A stretch of 64,000 nucleotides of DNA from Streptomyces fumanus (GTDB lineage Bacteria; Actinomycetota; Actinomycetes; Streptomycetales; Streptomycetaceae), in the NCBI RefSeq assembly GCF_014655295.1, contig NZ_BNBI01000009.1, forward strand, positions 62,001 to 126,000, in the 5' to 3' direction. Below the pieces are notes generated by a model. The model was not told the origin of the DNA. It did not search any database and worked only from the letters and a program-made list of their open reading frames with translations. This document shows, in pieces, positions 1-8,245 of the stretch. Position 1 is the first letter of the stretch. Each line of letters starts with the position of its first letter. The position numbers and the translations under genes were made by a program.

Positions 1-356
1 GCGGCGCGTACCGCCTCGTCCGCAGCATTCCCCGCGAGGGTGAACGTGTATCCCACGAGCACGAGCTGCCACAGCACGACCAGCGTGGCGATGATGGTGG
101 GGGTCATGCCCAGGAACTCGATGGTGACCTGGCCGCGGTCGCGGTCGCGGTGCCCGCCCGAGCCCCGGCCCCGGCCCCGGCCCCGGCATCCGTCCCGATG
201 GTGACCGCGTAAGGCAGTCCCCCGGTATCGGACGCGTGAGGCCGCCCCCCGGTATCGGCCGCGTGAGGCCGTCCCCCGGTACAGGCCGCGTGAGGCCGTC
301 CCCCCGTACCGGCCCCCTGAGGCCGTCCCCCCGTCCCGGCCGCGTAACCCGCTCAT
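1..356 (-). CDS. TadE-like pilus assembly protein with Arg/Gly repeat N-terminus (partial)
   Basis: The C-terminus is cut by the window edge. The frame contains the typical TadE opening: Gly-Gln-Val-Thr-Ile-Glu-Phe, then a membrane segment (MTPTIIATLVVLWQLVLVGY) and a TFTLAGNAADEAVRA tail, as in Flp pilus minor pseudopilins anchored in the membrane. The only in-frame start upstream is the ATG at 356-354, which overlaps the TGA of the CpaE-like gene (ATGA), so translation is probably coupled. This gives an unusual N-terminus of about 70 residues: five nine-residue units of the type S-R-G-R-Y-R-G-T-A (213-347), then an Arg/Gly/His/Asp-rich stretch before the pilin-like motif. Two TTA leucine codons (codons 4 and 49) suggest dependence on the bldA tRNA. 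The family call is good; translation of the repeat is inferred from the open frame and the overlap. Confidence 0.75.
   Translation of the reverse strand, partial: MSGLRGRDGGTASGGRYGGTASRGLYRGTASRGRYRGAASRVRYRGTALRGHHRDGCRGRGRGRGSGGHRDRDRGQVTIEFLGMTPTIIATLVVLWQLVLVGYTFTLAGNAADEAVRA
213..347 (-). repeat. five tandem 27-bp repeats inside the TadE-like gene
   Basis: Exactly five contiguous 27-bp units at 213-239, 240-266, 267-293, 294-320 and 321-347, with a degenerate sixth beginning at 212. Because 27 is a multiple of three, the units keep one reading frame on the minus strand and encode nine residues each: Leu/Ser-Arg/Gly-Gly/Val-Xaa-Tyr/Asp-Arg/Gly-Gly-Thr/Ala-Ala. The first codon of a unit is TCA or TTA, a single-base difference. 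Confidence 0.9.
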
Positions 357-1609
357 CCCGCCCCGTCCTTCCGTCGCCGCGCCCCCACCGGGCCCCGCTC
401 GCCCCGGAAGCGGCGGCCGGTCCTGCGGTTGGTGCCGGGGTGGTCGACCAGGCCGAGTTCGGCGGCGAGGGCCCACAGGGCCTGGCGGACCGTGCTCCGG
501 CCGTCCAGTTCGTGCAGCCGGCCCGCGTCCACGGCGGCCTGGAGTTCCTTGAAGTGGGCGGGGACGGTGGTGGCGGCGACGGCCGTGCCGGTGATCTTCT
601 GGATCAGCGGGGGCTGGATCTCCGTACCCCGGGTGTGCCGGTTGACGACCACGGTGGTCTCCTCGGCCTTGCGGATCTGGAGTCGGTCCCACATCCGCAC
701 CGCGCGTTTGGCGCCCCGGACGGCGACCACGTCGGGGGTGGTGACCAGCAGGGCCGTGTCGGCCATCTCGACGGCCGCGGCGCCGGCCCCGCCCATCTGG
801 GCGCCGCAGTCCACGACGACGACCTCGTACCGGGAGCGCAGGGCGCTGACGATCTGCCGGGCGGAGCGGTCGGTGACGTCCTCGCCGCGTTCGCCCTCGG
901 CGGGGGCGAGCAGCAGGGCGAGGCCGCTGTCGTGCCGGAAGACGGCGTCGGCGAGGACGCGCGGGGAGATGTCGGTGATGGCGGCGAGGTCCAGTACCGA
1001 GCGGCGGAACTGGACGTCGAGGTAGGAGGCGACGTCCCCGGTCTGCAGGTCGAGGTCGAGGAGGGCGGTGGGGCGGCCGGACGCCTGGGCGGCGAGGGCC
1101 AACTGGACGGCGGTGACGGTGGCGCCGACGCCGCCCTTGGCGCCGCTGACGGTGACGACGGTGCCGCCGGCGCCGGTGAACACGTCGCCGGCGGCGCCCA
1201 GGTGGCGGCGGACGCCCACCGACCACTGGGCGACGGCCTGGACGCGGCTGGCGAGTTCCTCGTAGCCGAGCGGCAGGGCGACCAGGCCGCGGGCGCCGTA
1301 GTCCATGGCGGCCTGGAAGAGGCCGGGGCCGGCGTCGGAGGTGACGAGGATGACGCCGACGGCGGGGAAGCGCAGGGCGACCTCGCGGATCAGTTCCAGG
1401 GCGGGGACGGGGCCGATCCGCTCGTGCACGACGACGACCTCGGGCAGTTCGTCGACGGACTCGGCGGCGAGCCGGGCGAGGGTGTCGATGAGCTGGGTGG
1501 AGTCGGTGACCGGGGCGACCGGTTCGGCGTCCGGGAGCTGGCTGAGCAGGGTGGTGAGGGACCGGACCGCGTCCGCGTCACCGACCGCCGGGAGGATCCT
1601 GGTGGGCAT
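353..1609 (-). CDS. CpaE/TadZ-like pilus assembly ATPase
   Basis: 418 residues. It has an N-terminal receiver-like region (about 1-130, with VILVTSDAG and MDYGARGLVALP) followed by a ParA/MinD-type ATPase fold. The deviant Walker A reads S-G-A-K-G-G-V-G-A-T (155-164): the signature lysine K158 is present but the usual GK lysine is Ala, as occurs in TadZ/CpaE proteins. LLDLDLQTGD at about 183-192 is the switch-like region. In Tad systems this family localises the secretion complex at the membrane. It starts 7 nt after the CpaB-like gene and overlaps the TadE-like gene by 4 nt, so the three form one minus-strand operon. The C-terminal 30 residues are Arg/Gly-rich. Confidence 0.88.
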   Translation of the reverse strand: MPTRILPAVGDADAVRSLTTLLSQLPDAEPVAPVTDSTQLIDTLARLAAESVDELPEVVVVHERIGPVPALELIREVALRFPAVGVILVTSDAGPGLFQAAMDYGARGLVALPLGYEELASRVQAVAQWSVGVRRHLGAAGDVFTGAGGTVVTVSGAKGGVGATVTAVQLALAAQASGRPTALLDLDLQTGDVASYLDVQFRRSVLDLAAITDISPRVLADAVFRHDSGLALLLAPAEGERGEDVTDRSARQIVSALRSRYEVVVVDCGAQMGGAGAAAVEMADTALLVTTPDVVAVRGAKRAVRMWDRLQIRKAEETTVVVNRHTRGTEIQPPLIQKITGTAVAATTVPAHFKELQAAVDAGRLHELDGRSTVRQALWALAAELGLVDHPGTNRRTGRRFRGERGPVGARRRKDGAG

Positions 1610-1616
1610 CCGGTTC

Positions 1617-2324
1617 TCACTTGTCCTTCGCGAGTTCGTACGTCCGGTCCTGCTCGGGGACCGCGGTGCCGCCGCCCGGTGCGACCAGCGCGAGCCGGAC
1701 CCGCTGGGCGAACGACTCGGCGTAGGTGATGCGCTGGGCGTCGAGGGTGGACAGCGCGAAGGTGATCGGGACGGCCTCGGTGGTCCGCCGGGCGCGGTCG
1801 TCGTCGCGCGGTTCGAGGGGGGTGAGCTTGCCGACGTCGAGGACCCGGGCGTTGGTGACGATGATCTTCGACTGGTCGGGGTCGCCGTCGCGTTCGCCCT
1901 CGAAGGTGGCGTAGACGTTGACGGTGGAGCCCGGGGTGATCTTGCCGGCCACGCCGGTCGCCGCGTCGACCATGATGGCGACCTCCTGCTGGCCGGGGCG
2001 GAGGGCGGGCTGGTCGACGACCATGTCGCTCTGGAGCAGCGAGCCGCTGCGCAGGGTGGTCACGGCGATCTTGCCGCGGACCTGGTCGAGGTCGGTGACC
2101 GCGTTCTCGGACAGCCACCGCTCGGGCATCTCGATCTTCTCGAACTGGTCCGTGCTGAGCGGTGTGTAGGGCGCCACGTTCGTCCTCAGCCGGTACGCGG
2201 TGACCTCGGGGCCGACCTTGGACTTGACGTCGCTGACGACGGAGAGCACGCCGGCGAAGGCGCCGAGGGCGCACAGGACCGACAGGATCAGCAGGATGAT
2301 GCCGCGGCGCTGACGGGAGTTCAT
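1617..2324 (-). CDS. CpaB/RcpC-like Flp pilus assembly protein
   Basis: 235 residues. A single N-terminal membrane anchor (about 8-30, GIILLILSVLCALGAFAGVL) is followed by an SAF-like domain (TAYRLRTNVAPYTPLSTDQFE, then RGKIAVTTLRSGSLLQSDMV) and a C-terminal beta-rich region. This fits CpaB/RcpC, an extracytoplasmic component thought to help the pilus cross the cell wall. The start is the ATG at 2324-2322 with a GAGG-type ribosome site about 12 nt upstream. It lies 51 nt downstream of the unknown gene and 7 nt ahead of the CpaE-like gene. No TTA codons were seen here, unlike its neighbours. Confidence 0.88.
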   Translation of the reverse strand: MNSRQRRGIILLILSVLCALGAFAGVLSVVSDVKSKVGPEVTAYRLRTNVAPYTPLSTDQFEKIEMPERWLSENAVTDLDQVRGKIAVTTLRSGSLLQSDMVVDQPALRPGQQEVAIMVDAATGVAGKITPGSTVNVYATFEGERDGDPDQSKIIVTNARVLDVGKLTPLEPRDDDRARRTTEAVPITFALSTLDAQRITYAESFAQRVRLALVAPGGGTAVPEQDRTYELAKDK

Positions 2325-2375
2325 GGACCGGAGAACCTCGATATCGGTCGAGCGCGGACGGAGGGGCGGGCGGGG

Positions 2376-3272
2376 TCAGGTGGTCAGGGAGCGGTGCGGG
2401 GCGGCCGGGCGGCGGCCCTCGGGCAGTTCGCGGGCGTGCCGGGGGCGTTCCCCGGAGTCCGGCGGGGTGGCGGAGCAGAAGACGCAGCGGTCGCCGATGA
2501 CGTCGATGCCGCACCAGTGGCAGCGGGCCCGGCGTACGGAGGTCACCAACTGGTAGAGCACCGACAGGTCGGGCAGGAAGGCGCAGAACTCGGTGAGCTT
2601 GCCGGTGCCCCACCAGTCGGCGGAGTCGGCGGGCAGCGGGGTCTCGCGCAGCCCGAGGACGTTCCAGGCGGGGGCGAGGGTGGCGGTGACCCAGTCGGCG
2701 GGCATCTGGCCCTTGGCGACCAGCATCCAGGTGCCGAACTCCGGGCCGGGCAGGGTGGTGTCCGGGCCGAGCCGGACGAGCCGCGGTTCGGGGTGGGCGA
2801 GGACGGCGAACCGGCTGCCCGGCACCCAGGACCGGGCGTGCGAGGTGAGGTCCACGGGGACCCGGTCCAGGCGGGCGACGGAGCCGAGGAGCGCCCCGCA
2901 GTGGAGGTAGTGCACCAGCAGCCGGCCGGCCGAGGCGAGCACGCCGGGGCCGAGGTCGCAGGAGGCCAACTGGCGTAACTGGCGGGCCAGCACGGCCAGG
3001 CCGAGCGGGGGCAGCGGCGGTTCGAACAGGGCGACGCGGTCGGTCTCCAGCAGGGAGCGTACGGTGTGCAGGCGCCGGCGCACCGCGGCGGAGACGCTCC
3101 CCGCGCACACCACGATCACGTGTCCGTGCTGGTCGATGAGGTGCTGGAGCTGGGTGAGGGCCTGGTCCAGCGGGCGGTCGGCGATGTCCTCCAGGACCGT
3201 CGCGGGCATGGTCCGTTCGTCGAGCGGCGGCAGCGCCAGGTCGGCACTGGTCACGGCGATGGCAGTTGGCAC
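2376..3272 (-). CDS. conserved unknown protein with C-terminal zinc-ribbon-like motif, first gene of the Tad segment
   Basis: I do not recognise the family. With the GTG at 3272-3270, preceded by GGGGAG at good spacing, the protein has 298 residues (MPTAIAVTSADLALPP...). A longer frame opens at a GTG at 3341 but lacks an obvious ribosome site. The body is helical and hydrophobic in places (PPLGLAVLARQLRQLA), and the C-terminus has two CxxC pairs (CHWC and CVFC, 10 residues apart) that resemble a small zinc ribbon. The reading frame contains one TTA codon (2978-2976), again pointing to bldA control. Its position just upstream of cpaB suggests a role in or beside the pilus system, but nothing in the sequence proves that. 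Confidence 0.7.
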   Translation of the reverse strand: MPTAIAVTSADLALPPLDERTMPATVLEDIADRPLDQALTQLQHLIDQHGHVIVVCAGSVSAAVRRRLHTVRSLLETDRVALFEPPLPPLGLAVLARQLRQLASCDLGPGVLASAGRLLVHYLHCGALLGSVARLDRVPVDLTSHARSWVPGSRFAVLAHPEPRLVRLGPDTTLPGPEFGTWMLVAKGQMPADWVTATLAPAWNVLGLRETPLPADSADWWGTGKLTEFCAFLPDLSVLYQLVTSVRRARCHWCGIDVIGDRCVFCSATPPDSGERPRHARELPEGRRPAAPHRSLTT

Positions 3273-3558
3273 GCGCGGCTCCCCGTCTCCCCCAGCCCGG
3301 AGGTCTGCCGGCGTTACTCCGGCACACCCGGATGACTTCACTGCGTGACTACCTCAGCACTGTATCCACGGGCCTGTGACCGGAGAACAGCGTTTGGGCA
3401 GCCGTCCGGGAACTTCGGTCGCACAACTCACGGCAAACCGGGTCAGGTCGAGCGGCTGCCGGTCATCTGCCGGGCGGCGCGGAAGCCCGCCCGGACCGCC
3501 ACTCCCCCGGGCACGCGCGGGGTTGACCCGAGGGATGGTCCGAGGGGTGGCCCGAGGG

Positions 3559-3572
3559 TTGGTCCGTACCAA
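3559..3572. promoter_or_regulatory. upstream palindromic DasR-like box
   Basis: TTGGTCCGTACCAA is a perfect inverted repeat (TTGGT/ACCAA arms). Its centre lies 30 bp upstream of the stronger box at 3588-3603. It may be a second, weaker DasR site or a site for another regulator. The rest of the 390-bp gene-free stretch 3273-3662 shows no gene. Confidence 0.5.
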
Positions 3573-3587
3573 CCCCTTGACTTCGCA

Positions 3588-3603
3588 ATTGGTCTGGACC
3601 ACC
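3588..3603. promoter_or_regulatory. DasR-responsive element (dre-like) in the chitinase promoter
   Basis: ATTGGTCTGGACCACC matches the published Streptomyces dre consensus (ACTGGTCTAGACCACT) at 13 of 16 positions. It lies about 60 bp before the GTG start, directly after a -35-like TTGACT at 3577-3582, so bound repressor would block the promoter. DasR is the GntR-family regulator that senses N-acetylglucosamine phosphates, which fits a chitinase gene. Confidence 0.75.
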
Positions 3604-3662
3604 TTTGTCCTCCAACGGTGGCCACCGTCTTCGTCCCCCCTTACTCCCCACCGGAGGCCCCA

Positions 3663-5360
3663 GTGGACCCCGTACGCAGACGCCGCGCCGGCTTGTGGTC
3701 GGCGGCCGTCACCGCCGCCCTCGTCCTCACCGGCGTGAGCACCGGCCCCGCATCGGCGGCGGACGTCAACAACGCGCGCAACGCCGGTTTCGAGTCCGGT
3801 CTGAGCGACTGGACCTGTTCCGGCTCCACCGGTACGACCGTCTCCTCGCCGGTGCACGGCGGCTCGGCGGCGCTGAAGGCGACCCCGGCCGGGCAGGACA
3901 ACGCCCGGTGCAGCCAGACGGTCGCGGTCGCGCCCAACTCCTCGTACACGCTCAGCGCCTGGGTGCAGGGCGGGTACGCCTATCTCGGCGTGACCGGGAC
4001 CGGCACCACGGACGTGTCGACCTGGACGCCGGACTCCGCCTCCTGGAAGCAACTGTCGACGACCTTCCGCACGGGCGCGTCGACGACCTCGGTGACGGTC
4101 TACACCCACGGCTGGTACGGGCAGGCCGCCTATCTCGCCGACGACGTCTCCGTGTTCGGCCCGGACGGGGGCGGCGGCTCCGGCCCCGGTCCGACGGTCC
4201 CGGCCGCCCCGGCCGGCCTGAGCGTCACGGGCACCACGTCCTCCTCGGTCTCGCTGGCCTGGAACGCGGTCTCCGGCGCCACCGGCTACACCGTCTACCG
4301 GGACGGTACGAAGGTCACGGCGGTCAGCGGCACCTCCGCGACGGTGACCGGGCTGGCGGCCGCCACCTCGTACTCCTTCCAGGTGACGGCGTCCAACGCG
4401 GCCGGTGAGTCGCCGAAGTCGGCGGCGGTCAGCGCGCGGACGGCGCCCTCCGGGGACGGCGGCGGGAACGGGTCGGTGCCCCGGCACGCCGTGACGGGCT
4501 ACTGGCAGAACTTCAACAACGGGGCGGCCGTCCAGAAGCTCTCCGACGTGCCCGCCCAGTACGACATCATCGCCGTCGCCTTCGCCGACGCGACCACGAC
4601 GCCGGGCGCGGTCACCTTCAACCTCGACTCGGCCGGGCTGAACGGCTACACCGTCGACCAGTTCAAGGCCGACATCAAGGCCAAACAGGCGGCCGGCAAG
4701 AAGGTGATCATCTCGGTCGGCGGCGAGAAGGGCACGGTCTCCGTCAACGACGCGACCTCGGCGACCAACTTCGCCAACTCCGTCTACTCCCTGATGCAGA
4801 CCTACGGCTTCGACGGCGTCGACATCGACCTGGAGAACGGCCTCAACCCGACCTACATGACCCAGGCCCTGCGCGCCCTGTCCGCCAAGGCGGGCCCGTC
4901 CATGGTGCTCACCATGGCGCCGCAGACCATCGACATGCAGTCCACGTCCGGCTCGTACTTCCGCACCGCGCTGAACGTCAAGGACATCCTCACGGTCGTC
5001 AACATGCAGTACTACAACAGCGGTTCGATGCTGGGCTGCGACGGCAAGGTCTACAGCCAGGGCACGGTGGACTTCCTGACCGCCCTGGCCTGCATCCAAC
5101 TGGAGGGCGGGCTGGCCCCCTCCCAGGTCGGCATCGGGGTGCCCGCCTCGACCCGGGGCGCGGGCAGCGGGTACGTCTCCCCGGCGGTGGTCAACAACGC
5201 GCTGGACTGCCTGACCCGGCTGACCAACTGCGGCACCTTCAAGCCGGCCAAGGCGTACCCCGACCTGCGCGGCGCGATGACCTGGTCCACCAACTGGGAC
5301 GCCACGGCGGGCAACGCGTGGTCCAGCGCGGTGGGGCCGCACGTGCACGCCCTGCCGTAG
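3663..5360 (+). CDS. secreted GH18 chitinase with N-terminal binding module and fibronectin III domain
   Basis: 565 residues from the GTG at 3663, chosen because GGAGG precedes it and the protein then opens with a classic signal peptide (RRRR, hydrophobic core, ASA-A near residue 32). Domains in order: a carbohydrate-binding beta-sandwich (about 35-165, NAGFESGLSDW...), a Gly/Pro linker, a fibronectin type III domain (about 180-262), and a GH18 catalytic domain (about 275-560). The GH18 signature DGVDIDLE sits at 384-391 with E391 as the catalytic acid, and SVGG (351-354) is the preceding conserved strand. It hydrolyses chitin outside the cell. Two dre-like boxes upstream predict DasR control. 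The catalytic domain resembles the ChiD-type GH18 group; exact substrate preference cannot be read. Confidence 0.92.
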   Translation: MDPVRRRRAGLWSAAVTAALVLTGVSTGPASAADVNNARNAGFESGLSDWTCSGSTGTTVSSPVHGGSAALKATPAGQDNARCSQTVAVAPNSSYTLSAWVQGGYAYLGVTGTGTTDVSTWTPDSASWKQLSTTFRTGASTTSVTVYTHGWYGQAAYLADDVSVFGPDGGGGSGPGPTVPAAPAGLSVTGTTSSSVSLAWNAVSGATGYTVYRDGTKVTAVSGTSATVTGLAAATSYSFQVTASNAAGESPKSAAVSARTAPSGDGGGNGSVPRHAVTGYWQNFNNGAAVQKLSDVPAQYDIIAVAFADATTTPGAVTFNLDSAGLNGYTVDQFKADIKAKQAAGKKVIISVGGEKGTVSVNDATSATNFANSVYSLMQTYGFDGVDIDLENGLNPTYMTQALRALSAKAGPSMVLTMAPQTIDMQSTSGSYFRTALNVKDILTVVNMQYYNSGSMLGCDGKVYSQGTVDFLTALACIQLEGGLAPSQVGIGVPASTRGAGSGYVSPAVVNNALDCLTRLTNCGTFKPAKAYPDLRGAMTWSTNWDATAGNAWSSAVGPHVHALP

Positions 5361-5375
5361 CGGACGGGTGCGGGG

Positions 5376-6689
5376 TCAGAAGAACTCCGACCAGGGCTGG
5401 TCCCAGATCTGCTTGACGCACAGCACCAGGAAGAGCAGTCCGGCGATGCCCAGCATGCCGTTGCTCAGGTACCCGTTGCGCCACTCGCGGGGCGTACGGG
5501 AGGTGTTGAGCAGCCAGATCAGGGTCAGGGCGAGGAAGGGCAGGAAGGCCGCGCCCAGCACGCCGTAGATGATGACCAGCCGGAAGGGCTGGCCCTGGAA
5601 GAGCAGCACGACGGGCGGGAAGGTCAGCCAGAGCAGGTAGACGCGGAACGGCCAGGAGCGTTCGCGTTCACCGGTGGCGACCTTCTCGCCCGTCGCCGCC
5701 CCGGTGCCGGCCCGCAGCCGGGACACGAAGTCGGCGAACATCAGACTGACCCCGTGCCAGACGCCGATCAGGGAGGTGAAGGAGGTGGCGAAGAAGCCGA
5801 TCAGGAAGAACTTGGCGGTGGCCGTGCCGTACCGGTCCTCCAGGATGTCGCTGAGCTGGACCAGCCCCTGGTCGCCGCTGGCGATGGCGATGCCCGCGCT
5901 GTGCAGCAGCTCGGCGCCGACGAAGAGCATGGCGATGACGAAGACGCCGGTGGTGAGGTAGGCGACCCGGTTGTCCAGCCGCATCACCTTCATCCAGCCC
6001 GCGTCGGTCCATCCCTTGGCGTTGACCCAGTAGCCGTACGCGGCCAGCGTGATGGTGCCGCCGACGCCGCCGATCAGGCCCAGGGTGTTGAGCACGGAGT
6101 CCTTCTCGTCGGGCAGCACCGGGAGCAGCCCGGCGACGGCGTCGCCCAGATGGGGGGTGACCCGGACCGCCAGGTAGACGGTGACCACGAACATGACGCC
6201 GACCAGGACGGTCATGACCTTCTCGAAGACGGCGTACTTGTTGAACCAGACGAAGACCAGGCCGACCACGCCGCAGGCCACGCCCCACCACTTCAGGTCC
6301 ATCACGTCCGGGAACAGCGCCTGGAGCGGCAGCGCGCTGGACGACATCGCCGCGGCGCCGTAGACGTAGCCCCAGACCACGACGTAGACGGCGAAGAACC
6401 AGGTGGTCCAGCGGCCGAGGCTGGCCCAGCCCTCGAACAGGGTGCGGCCGGTGGACAGGTGCCAGCGGCCCGCCGCCTCGGCCAGGGAGATCTTGACCAG
6501 GCAGCCGATGACGGCCGCCCACAGCAGGGTGTAGCCGAAGCTGCCGCCCGCGATCAGGGTGGCGACCAGGTCGCCGGCCCCGACCCCGGTCGCCGCGACG
6601 ACGATGCCGGGGCCGATGTACGTCCAGCTCGACCTGCGGGGCGCCGGGGTGGCCGGGCCCGCAGCGGTGGTGTCCGTGATGTCCGCCAT
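5376..6689 (-). CDS. Nramp-family divalent metal transporter-like membrane protein
   Basis: 437 residues from the ATG at 6689-6687 (MADITDTTAAG...). About eleven hydrophobic segments follow a short cytoplasmic N-terminus, with YIGPGIVVAATGVGAGDLVATLIAGG in the first helix. This resembles the Nramp TM1 region, but the metal-binding DPGN motif is replaced by a G-V-G-A-G-D pattern, so transport of Mn/Fe is not certain; Nramp-related proteins with other substrates exist. No clear Shine-Dalgarno precedes the chosen start, and longer frames run to 7112. The gene is convergent with the chitinase (15-nt gap) and divergent from the carboxypeptidase across 217 bp. Confidence 0.8.
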   Translation of the reverse strand: MADITDTTAAGPATPAPRRSSWTYIGPGIVVAATGVGAGDLVATLIAGGSFGYTLLWAAVIGCLVKISLAEAAGRWHLSTGRTLFEGWASLGRWTTWFFAVYVVVWGYVYGAAAMSSSALPLQALFPDVMDLKWWGVACGVVGLVFVWFNKYAVFEKVMTVLVGVMFVVTVYLAVRVTPHLGDAVAGLLPVLPDEKDSVLNTLGLIGGVGGTITLAAYGYWVNAKGWTDAGWMKVMRLDNRVAYLTTGVFVIAMLFVGAELLHSAGIAIASGDQGLVQLSDILEDRYGTATAKFFLIGFFATSFTSLIGVWHGVSLMFADFVSRLRAGTGAATGEKVATGERERSWPFRVYLLWLTFPPVVLLFQGQPFRLVIIYGVLGAAFLPFLALTLIWLLNTSRTPREWRNGYLSNGMLGIAGLLFLVLCVKQIWDQPWSEFF

Positions 6690-6906
6690 GCGGATCAAGA
6701 AAGCGTGAAAAGCACCCCGGCACAAGAGGGCGTGCGGCGCAGAGGACGGGCGCGATCCGCGCACTGGCACCCGACTCCCTCTTGACCGGGTCATGCCATG
6801 AGAAGACGATGAGCGCCACATCCGCACAGCGCGTCGCTGAACCACCCCCCGCTCCACTCCCCCGCTCCCGGAGATCCCGGAAGCCGGAGACCGACCAGGA
6901 GACTTC

Positions 6907-8238
6907 ATGCGACTAGGCTCACGAGGCATCCGCAGCGGCAGACGCCGTGCCGCCCTCGTCACCGTCCTCGCCCTCGCCCTGGGCGCCCCGCTCACCGCCA
7001 CCGCCGACAGCGGCGGGAAGAGCGCGCCCTCGGCCGACGACATCCGCCAGTACGAGGTGCACATGCGCTCGGACCCGGCGTCGCGCACGGCGCTGCTGCG
7101 GGCCGGCGTCACCGTGGACTCCGCCGACGAGCACTCGGTCTGGGTCTCCGGCCGCGCCGACCAGGCCGCGCGGCTGAAGCGGCTCGGCTACGACGTCACC
7201 CCGGCGAACGCGGTGCCCGACCGCACCCAGGGCGACGACCTGCGGCTGTACGACTTCCCCTCCGCCGACTCGCGCTACCACAACTACGCCGAGATGAACG
7301 CGGAGATCGACGCCCGGATCGCGGCGTACCCCGGCATCATGAGCAAGCGGGTGATCGGCAAGTCGTACCAGGGCCGGGACATCGTCGCCGTCAAGATCAG
7401 CGACAATGTGGCGTCGGACGAGGCCGAGCCCGAGGTGCTCTTCACCCACCACCAGCACGCGCGCGAGCACCTGACCGTGGAGATGGCCCTCTACCTCATC
7501 CGGGAACTGGGCGCGGGGTACGGCTCCGACTCCCGGGTCACCAACATGGTCAACGGCCGTGAGATCTGGATCGTCCCCGACCTCAACCCGGACGGCGGCG
7601 AGTACGACATCGCGACCGGCTCCTACCGCTCCTGGCGCAAGAACCGCCAGCCCAACTCCGGCTCCACCGCCGTCGGCACCGACCTCAACCGCAACTGGAA
7701 CTACCGCTGGGGCTGCTGCGGCGGCTCCTCCGGCACGCCGTCCTCCGAGACCTACCGCGGCTCCGGGCCCGAGTCGGCGCCCGAGGTGAAGGTGGTCGCG
7801 GACTTCGTGCGCAGCCGGGTGGTCGGGGGCGTCCAGCAGATCAAGGCGGGCATCGACTTCCACACGTACAGCGAGCTGGTGCTCTGGCCGTTCGGCTACA
7901 CCACCGCCGACACCACGACCGGGATGACGGCCGACGACCGCAACGCCTTCGCGGCCATCGGCCAGAAGATGGCCGCGAGCAACGGCTACACGCCCGAGCA
8001 GTCCAGCGACCTGTACATCACCGACGGCTCGATCGACGACTGGCTGTGGGGCAACCAGAAGATCTTCGGGTACACCTTCGAGATGTACCCGACGTCCAGC
8101 TCGGGCGGCGGCTTCTACCCGCCCGACGAGGTGATCGAGCGGGAGACCTCGCGCAACCGGGACGCGGTGCTCCAGCTCCTGGAGAACGCGGACTGCATGT
8201 ACCGGTCGATCGGGAAGCAGGCGCAGTACTGCTCCTGA
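6907..8238 (+). CDS. secreted M14-family zinc carboxypeptidase
   Basis: 443 residues. The signal peptide spans about 1-34 (RRRAALVTVLALALGAPLTATA-D). A propeptide-like region follows to about 115, then the catalytic domain. Zinc ligands are visible as H184-A-R-E187 (HxxE), with the third histidine in GIDFHTYSELVLWPFGY; the catalytic Glu is in YTFEMYP. TDLNRNWNYRWG is the substrate-binding Asn-Arg motif. Four cysteines (Cys-Cys in WGCCGG and two near the C-terminus) could form disulfides. The call is a secreted metallocarboxypeptidase that trims C-terminal residues from peptides. It starts at an ATG after ACCAGGAGACTTC and is preceded by a 217-bp divergent promoter region. Confidence 0.93.
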   Translation: MRLGSRGIRSGRRRAALVTVLALALGAPLTATADSGGKSAPSADDIRQYEVHMRSDPASRTALLRAGVTVDSADEHSVWVSGRADQAARLKRLGYDVTPANAVPDRTQGDDLRLYDFPSADSRYHNYAEMNAEIDARIAAYPGIMSKRVIGKSYQGRDIVAVKISDNVASDEAEPEVLFTHHQHAREHLTVEMALYLIRELGAGYGSDSRVTNMVNGREIWIVPDLNPDGGEYDIATGSYRSWRKNRQPNSGSTAVGTDLNRNWNYRWGCCGGSSGTPSSETYRGSGPESAPEVKVVADFVRSRVVGGVQQIKAGIDFHTYSELVLWPFGYTTADTTTGMTADDRNAFAAIGQKMAASNGYTPEQSSDLYITDGSIDDWLWGNQKIFGYTFEMYPTSSSGGGFYPPDEVIERETSRNRDAVLQLLENADCMYRSIGKQAQYCS

Positions 8239-8245
8239 CGGGCGG

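Noticed and set aside
213..347. CRISPR-like array
   Set aside because: The 27-bp units are contiguous with no spacers and keep a coding frame.
236..1729. Long plus-strand open frame across the Tad region
   Set aside because: It is the complement of CpaE/CpaB with Gly/Asp/Val-rich nonsense composition and no family motif; the minus-strand genes explain the DNA.
3345..3662. N-terminal extension of the chitinase
   Set aside because: It would place about 106 residues before a perfect signal peptide and would run through the dre-like boxes and promoter.
5754..6785. 343-residue plus-strand frame opposite the Nramp-type gene
   Set aside because: Typical GC-rich antisense frame (His/Asp/Gly/Gln-rich); the opposite strand encodes a clear membrane transporter.
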